A stretch of 52,221 nt of DNA from Candidatus Poseidonia sp. Lineage in GTDB: Archaea; Thermoplasmatota; Poseidoniia; Poseidoniales; Poseidoniaceae. Both the position numbers and the translations under genes were made by a program. Below the pieces are notes generated by a model that ran no database searches, was not told the DNA's origin, and saw nothing but the letters and a program-made list of their open reading frames with translations. The stretch is taken from contig JAQXEX010000069.1 in assembly GCA_029250625.1 (NCBI GenBank), positions 1 to 52,221 on the forward strand, given 5' to 3'. Shown here one piece after another: positions 1 to 7,062 of the stretch (positions are counted from its first letter, which is position 1; the number at the start of each line of letters is the position of its first letter).

Positions 1-575
1 GGAATCTTTTCAAGCACGATGGCGAAACAACCGGCCTCCTCAAGAATTTTAGCATCCTCAATGAGTTTTTCAGCTTCCTCGTCTTCCTTGGCTCGTACGG
101 AATAAGTTCCAAATTTGTAAATCGACTGAGGTGTCAGTCCGAGGTGCCCCATGACGGGAATGCCAGCGGTGAGAATGCGCTGGACGGATTCCACAATTTC
201 TGCCCCACCTTCGAGTTTCACCGCATGGCCGCTGGATTCTTTCATGATGCGAATAGCGGACTCTAGAGCGTTACGGGAATTCCCTTGATAGGTTCCAAAA
301 GGCATGTCAACGACGAGGAGTGCCCTATCAACGGCTCGTTCCACACATTGTGCGTGGTAAATCATGTGGTCGAGCGTCATGGGTACTGTTGTGGCCTGTC
401 CAGCCATCACATTGGAGGCGGAGTCTCTGACCAAAATGACATCAACGCCTGCTTGGTCAACGAGGCGAGCCAGGGAGTAATCGTAGGCCGTGAGCATGGT
501 GATTTTTTCTCCAGCACGCATCATTTCTTGGAGCGTGTTGGTCGTCACTTTACGGGCCTTTCCATGAACCGACAT
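1..575 (-). CDS. panB: 3-methyl-2-oxobutanoate hydroxymethyltransferase (3' end cut by window)
   Basis: The frame is open from an ATG at 575 to the window edge, so about 191 N-terminal residues are visible and the C-terminus is missing. PanB transfers a hydroxymethyl group from methylene-tetrahydrofolate to 2-oxoisovalerate to make ketopantoate, the first step towards coenzyme A; it is a cytosolic TIM-barrel enzyme. Seen: [15 protein letters not shown] near residues 30-44, a metal-site stretch LVRDS (usually LVGDS), [16 protein letters not shown] and the diagnostic [14 protein letters not shown], all in family order. GGGAGA four bases before the ATG is a good Shine-Dalgarno site and fixes the start. 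It lies 72 bases downstream of the aldehyde dehydrogenase stop on the same strand, so it may be read through from that operon or have its own promoter. The Gly to Arg change in the metal-site motif is unusual; the rest is typical. Confidence 0.93.
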   Translation of the reverse strand, partial: MSVHGKARKVTTNTLQEMMRAGEKITMLTAYDYSLARLVDQAGVDVILVRDSASNVMAGQATTVPMTLDHMIYHAQCVERAVDRALLVVDMPFGTYQGNSRNALESAIRIMKESSGHAVKLEGGAEIVESVQRILTAGIPVMGHLGLTPQSIYKFGTYSVRAKEDEEAEKLIEDAKILEEAGCFAIVLEKI

Positions 576-647
576 GGTTCTCCCAATGCCGCAGTTGATT
601 TGAATGCCTCGCCTTGACTTTCGGTTGTTGATGCAGGCGATTTTAGT

Positions 648-2102
648 CTAAGGCTGCATGACACACACATTGGTCATTTCTGAGAAGAAACTCATGGACC
701 AGTCGCCGCCTTCTCGGCCGACGCCTGATTGCTTAACGCCTCCAAACGGTGTTCTCAAGTCTCGGTTTAGCCAGGTGTTGACCCACACAATTCCCGTTTC
801 CATGCGTTCAGCGAAGGCCCGTCCTCGTTCAATATCAGCCGTCCAGACCGAGCCTGCGAGTCCATAATCGGTGCAGTTGGCCATCGTAACAGCTTCATCT
901 TCGTCTTTGTAAGCGTGTAAGGTGACGACGGGGCCAAAGATTTCCTCCGTGGCGGTTCGTGAAGTATGGGTCAGTCCTCCAATCACGGTTGGGCGGAGAA
1001 AAGCCCCTTCCGCATGAACTCCAGACACTCCAGCATTTGCTTTTGTGCCGCCGGTGAGCAGGGTTCCTCCCTCTTTGATTCCAAGGCGGATGTAAGATTC
1101 TACTTTTTCGAGATGGTCAAGCGAAATGACGGCTCCCATTTGGGTGTCTTCATCCAGAGGATTTCCAAGTTTGAGTCGTTCAACACCCGCGACAAATTTG
1201 GACGAAACTTCGTCGTACCTGGACTCAGGTATGAGGACTCGCGAACCGCACAAACAGACTTGTCCGGAATTTGTAAACGAGGCACGGACAATGTCGTCAA
1301 TGATGTCATCTACGGGTGCGTCGTCAAGGATAATCGTGGCGTTTTTTCCACCGAGTTCCAATGAGAGTTTCTTGAACATCGGTGCAGCAGTTGCAGCGAC
1401 AATCTTGCCTGTAGAAGTACCTCCGGTGAATGAAATGGCTTTGATGTCAGGGTGTTCAACGATGGCTTGACCGACTTCGGGACCAAGGCCATGCACGAGA
1501 TTAAACACGCCTGCAGGAAGGTTGAGTTCATCCAGTGTTTCAGCGAGCAAGTTCGCTGTTAAGGGTGTCATTTCGGACGGTTTGGCGACAACGGTATTTC
1601 CCATTAACAACGCAGGTGCTACCTTCCAAGTGAGGAGGTAGAGGGGCAGGTTCCAAGGAGTGATCAATCCCACGCATCCGACCGGAGAGCGGTGAACGTA
1701 ATTGATGGCCCCGTTTGCTTCAAATTTCATAGGTTCCTGTTCCCTTGCATGGTGTGCAAAGAAACGAAAGTTGCTCACGGAACGTGCTGCGTCCACGCGG
1801 CGTGATAGGGAAATTGGCTTTCCAGTATCCGCTGTTTCAAGCTGGGCAATCAGCTCAGCCTTTGCTTCGAGAGCGTCGGCAATCCGGTCCAGCCACAGAA
1901 TTCGTTCCTCAAATGGCGTTGCTTTCCACGAAGCTTCTGCAGCGACTGCAGCAAGGGTTGCTTGGGCGACATCGCTTGACATTGAGCGAGGTATGGTGGT
2001 GATGACCTCATTGGTAGCAGGGTTGAGGTTGTTGAGTGTGTCTCCTGAATGAGCGGGGACGAATGAACCACCAATGTAGTTGAGCAGAGGATTCATACTC
2101 AC
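648..2102 (-). CDS. Aldehyde dehydrogenase, 2-aminomuconate semialdehyde dehydrogenase-like
   Basis: NAD(P)-dependent aldehyde dehydrogenase of 484 residues, full family length. Seen: TPWN (Asn151), KPSE (Lys174), FTGGTSTG near 225-232, the general-base Glu249 in LELGG, and catalytic Cys283 in GQVCLCGSR. The CLC-SR context and the C-terminal TPFGGVKQSGVGREGG followed by FFSEMTNVCV resemble ALDH8A1 and bacterial aminomuconate or hydroxymuconate semialdehyde dehydrogenases rather than betaine-aldehyde enzymes. The GTG start overlaps the upstream asparaginase stop by four bases (GTGA); an ATG two codons on has GAGGTG at better spacing and could be the true start. It is the last gene of a six-gene minus-strand run. 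ALDH substrate calls from motifs are only moderately reliable: the fold and chemistry are sure, the muconic substrate is inferred. Confidence 0.93.
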   Translation of the reverse strand: MSMNPLLNYIGGSFVPAHSGDTLNNLNPATNEVITTIPRSMSSDVAQATLAAVAAEASWKATPFEERILWLDRIADALEAKAELIAQLETADTGKPISLSRRVDAARSVSNFRFFAHHAREQEPMKFEANGAINYVHRSPVGCVGLITPWNLPLYLLTWKVAPALLMGNTVVAKPSEMTPLTANLLAETLDELNLPAGVFNLVHGLGPEVGQAIVEHPDIKAISFTGGTSTGKIVAATAAPMFKKLSLELGGKNATIILDDAPVDDIIDDIVRASFTNSGQVCLCGSRVLIPESRYDEVSSKFVAGVERLKLGNPLDEDTQMGAVISLDHLEKVESYIRLGIKEGGTLLTGGTKANAGVSGVHAEGAFLRPTVIGGLTHTSRTATEEIFGPVVTLHAYKDEDEAVTMANCTDYGLAGSVWTADIERGRAFAERMETGIVWVNTWLNRDLRTPFGGVKQSGVGREGGDWSMSFFSEMTNVCVMQP

Positions 2103-3214
2103 ACCTCAGTTTCGTAGTTCCAACGGTCTCTGTCCGGGTCCCACTCATCCCAAGTTGGAACGGTTTCAAGGATGTCAACATAGGCTTCTGGAACAATTCC
2201 AGGGACAATGAATGCTTTTTGGCGGTGGAGGGGGTAGGGGTTTCTCAAGTTAATTCCCAATACTCCAAGGAGTGCACGGGCCACATACCATGTTGCTTGA
2301 GAGTTCCAGCCGTGAGCGATTTTCACAACAATGCCCAACCCTCTCGGGTAATCCGGGTGTTCAATGGCCATGCCGAGAAGGCCGTCTGCCCCTTCCTTTG
2401 CGATGACCTTGCCTTCTCCTGCTTTGAGAACGGTAGAATCCAATCGGTTGAATCCTCCCACGAGGTCAGGATGGCGAATCATTGATTCCCAAATCCAATC
2501 GTCATCTTTGTCTCGGACCAAACCAGCGTAGATTTGCGCAAGTTCAGATACCGTGTTGGAAACCGTCGGCAGGCCACAACCGTCTTTGGCGATGCGTAGT
2601 GGCTTCCAGTCCTTTCCGAGGTAGGTTCGCAGTTGTTCCATGTAAGCCCCAAACACTTCGTGGGAAGGCAGCGTGTATCCAGCCCGTGGCCATCCCTTGA
2701 GTTTGCATCCGCGTAGGATCGCAGCATGTTCACCCGAGCAGGTGTGGAACCAGCGGCGAGGTCGTCGGACCTGCCGTCCAAATTGAATGAGGGGGACATC
2801 AAGGGGTGTGAGCATCAAGGGCCATTCAGCCTGGGATAGAAGCGATTGAGCAGCAGCGACGTGTTCAGTATCCCCGTTGTGGGACGCAACTGCAATGGCT
2901 TTTTGCTCCCAACTGCAGTCATCGAGTTCCTCAGTGAAGGCTTTGAGCATGAAGGGTTTCATCATCGAGCGTCCATAACAGAGTACGTTTCCACCAAACG
3001 AGTGAATCACTTCGTCCCCGTGGGCCCATGCAACTGCACCATGGATTGTGGTTTCGGAAACACCGTTTCGTCGATAATCTACCAGTGGCTCCCAAGCCAC
3101 TTCACGGCCAGTTGGAATCCCCTCCACTCGCTCGCCCAGGGGAGATGTGGGGTACATTGCTGAGCCGGGTTTTCCCGGTTGTACCGCAGAGAATGTGTCG
3201 TGATGAATACCCAT
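2099..3214 (-). CDS. Asparaginase II family protein
   Basis: 371-residue protein of the Rhizobium etli-type asparaginase family (PF06089), unrelated in sequence to E. coli AnsA/AnsB. Seen in order: HGAVAWAHGD (59-68), the active-site-region RSMMKP (82-87, usually RSAxKP), SHNGDTEHV (111-119), HTCSGEHAAIL near 157-167 and DGCGLPT near 212-218. Members hydrolyse asparagine to aspartate and ammonia; the real substrate here is unknown, and neighbouring catabolic genes allow another amide or amine. No signal peptide is visible, so it should be cytosolic. The ATG lies two bases after the luciferase-like gene stop, and its own stop overlaps the ALDH start by four bases, which implies translational coupling. 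Family assignment is firm, specificity is not. Confidence 0.88.
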   Translation of the reverse strand: MGIHHDTFSAVQPGKPGSAMYPTSPLGERVEGIPTGREVAWEPLVDYRRNGVSETTIHGAVAWAHGDEVIHSFGGNVLCYGRSMMKPFMLKAFTEELDDCSWEQKAIAVASHNGDTEHVAAAQSLLSQAEWPLMLTPLDVPLIQFGRQVRRPRRWFHTCSGEHAAILRGCKLKGWPRAGYTLPSHEVFGAYMEQLRTYLGKDWKPLRIAKDGCGLPTVSNTVSELAQIYAGLVRDKDDDWIWESMIRHPDLVGGFNRLDSTVLKAGEGKVIAKEGADGLLGMAIEHPDYPRGLGIVVKIAHGWNSQATWYVARALLGVLGINLRNPYPLHRQKAFIVPGIVPEAYVDILETVPTWDEWDPDRDRWNYETEV

Positions 3215-3216
3215 GT

Positions 3217-4518
3217 TTATTCCCCACTCAGCATTGATTCCACTCGAGGAACGACCTGTTCCATGTAAGCCGTCATGTTACGGCATACGCGGTCCGAGTC
3301 ATGGTTGAAGAAATCAAACCAAGCCATGATTCGGTCCTCCGGGTGGAAGCGGTCAATCATTTGGTGTGCGATTTCGTCAACGTTTCCGATGAGTGCATTG
3401 TTCGTGGCTCGCTCAACCTTTGCGGGGTCAATCGTTCCTTCAAGTGCGCTCCAATAGGCGTTAAGGGCTACCTTTGCTTCTTCTTGGGCTGCTTGTGACT
3501 GTTCTTCAGGCGTCAACCCTTCCTCTGCATTCAGGAACACAAAGGAGGTGCGAGGCATGTCCCTGCGCTGCCAGGAGCCGCCATCAGGGTGGTACACTTC
3601 AGCCATTCTCTGATGGGTGGAATCGATGATTTCAGGTGCTGTGATTGAGAGGTTGAATACCTTGACGGGTAGAATGGAGTTGACGAAGGTTTGTGCTCTT
3701 GGGTCGTGACTGCCGATGATGAGTTCCAAGAGTTCTCGACGGAAGTGTTGGGGGATGATTTTCAGCGACTCAAAGGTATAACGCGGCGGGATTTCTATGG
3801 ATTCAGGGGATTCATCGAGCCCCTCAAATTCAACCGCTGCTGACTGAACACGCGCCCAATCCTCATCGCTTCGGAAGTTCGCACGGGTGAGGACGGTAGA
3901 ATTGATGTCTTGAGTACTGATCACATCACCTCGTAACAAGCGAAGGAAGATTTCAGCGGCTTCCATGAACACTTGCCCACGCAGTGCGGGCCAAGCAGCC
4001 TCTTCGATCGAGTTGCGAGGGACGACACCGTAGGGGCGCGCCATAAACTCAAACCGGCCGGCAGAAAAACCAACGTGCAGCTTGCGTTGTTCATTCGGAT
4101 TCATACCCAAATACGTGAGGACATTACCGATTCGTTCGGCTTGAGCAATCGGCCCACCTGACGCTAAAATCGCCATGACTGCGCTTCCAATCTCGATCTT
4201 AGATGTACGACGAAATGATTCTAAGGCAAGTTGAGGGAAGTCGGTACACAAGCCAACTTCTCCCTGCCAGTGTGGGACTACAGGTCGTGAATTCGATTTT
4301 TGCTCTTCTGTGGAAAGATGGGCTTGTGCGAGCCAACCGACGTTGAATCCAAGACGGTCCGCACATTCCAATTGCTGAAAGTAATTTTCAAACATGGTTG
4401 CTTCAGACGGGATATGCCCGTCTTCGTTGGGGGTTTGAGAAATTGAAAAGAAGATGTCATGTTCCATTCTGCCACCGTTCCTTCCATATCGCCTTGGCTC
4501 ATAATTCGTGCGTTTCAC
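3217..4518 (-). CDS. Luciferase-like (LLM class) flavin-dependent monooxygenase
   Basis: Product of 433 residues from the GTG at 4518, or 416 from the ATG at 4467. It resembles the bacterial luciferase superfamily, flavin (FMNH2 or F420) dependent TIM-barrel oxygenases: an N-terminal HDIFFSISQTP strand, FENYFQQLECADRLGFNVGWLAQAH (shown here only as the helix near 45-70, with the usual aromatic-Gly-W pattern), SAVMAILASGGPIAQAER, and HVGFSAGRFEF in the cofactor-binding region. The GTG shares one base with the upstream TPR stop (TAGTG), so coupling favours it, but the ATG at 4467 follows a GGAAGG stretch and begins exactly where the fold begins. The substrate cannot be read from sequence. Its place between a TPR gene and an amidase-like gene suggests an oxidative step in the same catabolic operon. 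Confidence 0.85.
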   Translation of the reverse strand: MKRTNYEPRRYGRNGGRMEHDIFFSISQTPNEDGHIPSEATMFENYFQQLECADRLGFNVGWLAQAHLSTEEQKSNSRPVVPHWQGEVGLCTDFPQLALESFRRTSKIEIGSAVMAILASGGPIAQAERIGNVLTYLGMNPNEQRKLHVGFSAGRFEFMARPYGVVPRNSIEEAAWPALRGQVFMEAAEIFLRLLRGDVISTQDINSTVLTRANFRSDEDWARVQSAAVEFEGLDESPESIEIPPRYTFESLKIIPQHFRRELLELIIGSHDPRAQTFVNSILPVKVFNLSITAPEIIDSTHQRMAEVYHPDGGSWQRRDMPRTSFVFLNAEEGLTPEEQSQAAQEEAKVALNAYWSALEGTIDPAKVERATNNALIGNVDEIAHQMIDRFHPEDRIMAWFDFFNHDSDRVCRNMTAYMEQVVPRVESMLSGE

Positions 4519-5369
4519 TATTGTGGTGCATCGTCCCCTTTTTGTGAAGTGGGTTTGAGTTGTGTCAGGGCTTCAATACGCTTTTTCACTTGCTTTGGCG
4601 CTGGGAGTCCCTCCGCCATGTAGACGTGCATCAAATCGGAGAGCACCAACATTGCTGATTCGTAATCTTCGCCAATTTCAGCAAGGTCGGCAAGCCCCCA
4701 TCGGGCAACAAGTTGACCTGAAATACTTCCAAGTTCAACGGCTTGTTCGAGCGAATCGTTGTAGAGTTCCCGTGAGGCTTCAAATTCACCGATCGTAGCT
4801 TTGCAGTGGGCGAGTTCAGCGACGGCTTCCATCTGGACAACATGTTTCCCGAGTTTTGTAACCAATTCCAATCGTTCGGTTCCTAGAGCAATGGCTGTTT
4901 CAAAATCGTTTTGTTTCTTCGCAATAGTCATCATTAATGCTAGGCCATAGGCCATGCCATTGAGGTCTTGGAGTTGTTCTCGTAAGCGAAGAGAACGAGC
5001 AGCGATGGCTCGTGCCTCATCCAGCGAACCGTCGGACATGTGCAGCAGAGCCACGTGGTGGTGAATGGCAGCAGCGAGGGGGTTTCCGAGTTCCATTGTT
5101 TCGGCACTTTCCGCAAGGGCGAGCATGCTGTTTGGTGATGCCTTCATGATTTTCATGCCCTCAAACCGTGCCCAGCCCTGTTCCACATCATCTTCAGCAA
5201 CCACCGATGCATGGTTCAACAGTCGGTTCACGAGTTCATCGTCGCCCAGTTCAACAGCAAGCGGTATCAGTCTGAGTGCCAAAGATGTATTGATTCCGTC
5301 CATGGCTCCGCCGTGCGTAAGCATGTCCAACACTTGTCGTGCACGTTCGGGAGACAACTCATTGACCAC
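4518..5369 (-). CDS. TPR-repeat protein of unknown function
   Basis: 283 residues, almost wholly helical, with repeating helix pairs of TPR type: alternating small residues (Ala, Gly) and Leu, such as GNPLAAAIHHHVALLHMSDG, then SLDEARAIAARSLRLREQL and GEFEASRELYNDSLEQAVEL. Such repeats form protein-binding superhelices; no catalytic motif, signal peptide or membrane segment is seen. The GTG start has GAGGTGA upstream, part of which overlaps the stop region of the SDR gene ten bases before. The stop shares a base with the next gene's start. Embedded in the operon, it may scaffold the enzymes or be a sensor, but this is a guess. Partner unknown. Confidence 0.8.
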   Translation of the reverse strand: MVNELSPERARQVLDMLTHGGAMDGINTSLALRLIPLAVELGDDELVNRLLNHASVVAEDDVEQGWARFEGMKIMKASPNSMLALAESAETMELGNPLAAAIHHHVALLHMSDGSLDEARAIAARSLRLREQLQDLNGMAYGLALMMTIAKKQNDFETAIALGTERLELVTKLGKHVVQMEAVAELAHCKATIGEFEASRELYNDSLEQAVELGSISGQLVARWGLADLAEIGEDYESAMLVLSDLMHVYMAEGLPAPKQVKKRIEALTQLKPTSQKGDDAPQ

Positions 5370-5378
5370 GGTTTCACC

Positions 5379-6194
5379 TCAAATTGAGCGAAGACGCCCA
5401 CCGTCCACAGCGAGACTGACGCCACGAATGCCCCCCGATGCAGGGAGGGTCAGAAAGAGGATTGCGCTTGCAGTTTCCAGTGGGTCGATCAATCGCTTGA
5501 TGGGGACTTGGGCCAGCCAAGTGTTTTGAACTTCATCAGCGGTCTTCCCAGTTCGTTCCTGAATGGACTGAGCGAGTGAATCCAAGCGGGAGGTATTGGT
5601 GAATCCGGGGAGCACGTTGTTGATGGTGATGGAAGGATGCAATTCATTGGACAACGATTTTGCCCAAGATGCCATGGCTCCACGAAGAGTGTTTGAGAGT
5701 CCAATGTTGGGGATCGGTTCCTTGACGGAGGTTGAGATGATTTGGATGATGCGGCCAAACCCTTGTTCTTCCATTTGGGGTGCAAGGGCTTGAACGAGAG
5801 TATGAGCAGCATGAAGATGGCGTCGGAACGGAGCCTCGAAATCAACAACGTTGTTGTTCATGAGCGGGCCACCTGGCGGCCCTCCGGCATTGTTGATGAG
5901 GATGTGAACCGGACCGGATGATTCGATCAGTGAGTTGACGGTGGAGGCGAGGTTATCTGTGTCTTCAAGGTCAAGTTTGAGCGCCGTATGGTTCCCGTTT
6001 CCAAGGGTGTTCAATTCTTCAACGAGCGTGTTGAGTGCTGCCTCGTTACGTGCACATACGGTGACATCAGCACCCGCCTTAGCCATCATTTTCGCGGTTG
6101 CGGCTCCGATTCCTTTGCTGGCTCCGCAAACCATAGCGTGTTTGCCTTTGAGGGCTCCTTGAGCGTACGGGAAGTCCTTTCCAAGCAGGTCCAT
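5379..6194 (-). CDS. SDR-family oxidoreductase lacking the classical Tyr-Lys pair
   Basis: 271 residues from the ATG at 6194; a TTG at 6239 overlapping the hydrolase stop would give 286. A Rossmann fold with GASKGIG (24-30), NNAGG (101-105) and a C-terminal GVSLAVDGG assigns it to short-chain dehydrogenases. The catalytic serine region is present (STS, 154-156), but where YxxxK is expected the sequence reads SNTLR (167-171), so both Tyr and Lys are replaced. This matches the beta-ketoacyl reductase-like SDR subgroup known to deviate from the catalytic tetrad. Related proteins are, from memory, sometimes found next to aminomuconate semialdehyde dehydrogenases in bacterial kynurenine clusters; that supports a shared pathway but was not checked. 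Reaction unknown; NAD(P) binding is likely. Confidence 0.85.
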   Translation of the reverse strand: MDLLGKDFPYAQGALKGKHAMVCGASKGIGAATAKMMAKAGADVTVCARNEAALNTLVEELNTLGNGNHTALKLDLEDTDNLASTVNSLIESSGPVHILINNAGGPPGGPLMNNNVVDFEAPFRRHLHAAHTLVQALAPQMEEQGFGRIIQIISTSVKEPIPNIGLSNTLRGAMASWAKSLSNELHPSITINNVLPGFTNTSRLDSLAQSIQERTGKTADEVQNTWLAQVPIKRLIDPLETASAILFLTLPASGGIRGVSLAVDGGRLRSI

Positions 6195-6229
6195 GCATCG
6201 CCCAAGAAGCCGATGGTCATAGCCCTTCG

Positions 6230-6976
6230 CTACAACCAATCAAGAATTGCATTGAGCTGAACCAACCAATCGTCACTTGCTACATCGATGATATCGTAGT
6301 GGTTTCCTGGAAGCCATATTTTCTGAACATCCGCCCCTTTCGCCTTCATGACTCGAGCGTAGGTTTCTGATTGTGAGAGAGGTACGTCGGCATCCTCCTC
6401 ACCGTGGAATAACAGAACACTGGTTTTTGGAGGGTGATCTACGGGATTGAGTTGTGACCAGATCTCAGGGTGTTCATCTGGAGAACCACCGAGCCACTTT
6501 CTCACAGCGTCTCCTTCATCGGACAAGCGGGCGCGGTCTGCGCCGACAAGGTCAGTCAGAGGTGCTTGGGCGATGGCGAGCCACGGCTTTCTGTCTGCCT
6601 TTGCAGCGAGAATAAGGGCGAGTTGTCCACCGGCGGAGTGACCCATGACCATCGAGCGAGTGATGTCAATGCCGGGAAGCAGTGCGAGTTGTCCCCAAGC
6701 CCGCAGCACATCGGACATTGTATCCATCCATACGCCCTCATCGCCTTCTGACCAACGTTTGAATTCAACATTCCAAGCGGCAACTCCAGCCTCTGCTAAG
6801 TCTTCAGCGATGGGCTGCATCAAATCCAACGTGTACTTTTCTTTCCAAAAGCCACCGTGCAAGAGCATGATGCAGGGCACTCCAACATTTCGTTGGAACG
6901 GCGACGGGTCGTCGGGCATGTAGAGGTCAGCATACTGCCATTCTTCTGCTCCCCACTGCATACGGTCAACGGGCAT
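6230..6976 (-). CDS. Alpha/beta hydrolase, kynurenine formamidase-like
   Basis: 248 residues. The ATG at 6976 is chosen because AAGGAG lies eight bases upstream; a GTG at 7006 is possible but would run through that site. Features of the esterase/lipase alpha/beta-hydrolase fold: oxyanion motif HGGFW (40-44), nucleophile elbow GHSAGG with Ser114, acid FHGEEDADVP near 195-205, and His in GNHYDII near 229. The HGGxW oxyanion motif and size are typical of arylformamidases, which convert N-formylkynurenine to kynurenine, but related carboxylesterases share it. No signal peptide, so cytosolic. It is the first gene of the minus-strand operon and lies divergently from the GDSL esterase gene, with 86 bases between the starts. 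Formamidase activity is an inference supported by the AMSDH-like gene downstream. Confidence 0.85.
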   Translation of the reverse strand: MPVDRMQWGAEEWQYADLYMPDDPSPFQRNVGVPCIMLLHGGFWKEKYTLDLMQPIAEDLAEAGVAAWNVEFKRWSEGDEGVWMDTMSDVLRAWGQLALLPGIDITRSMVMGHSAGGQLALILAAKADRKPWLAIAQAPLTDLVGADRARLSDEGDAVRKWLGGSPDEHPEIWSQLNPVDHPPKTSVLLFHGEEDADVPLSQSETYARVMKAKGADVQKIWLPGNHYDIIDVASDDWLVQLNAILDWL

Positions 6977-7062
6977 ATGAAGGACTCCTTGTGGCGGCTC
7001 TATCACTGTTGCGAAGCGGCTGTCGTGGGAAGGCCTTTCTAGTAAAAAGAATTAGCAAGAGC

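Noticed and set aside
966-1364. Open frames on the plus strand opposite the aldehyde dehydrogenase gene
   Set aside because: They have no family motifs and mirror the codon pattern of the real gene on the other strand.
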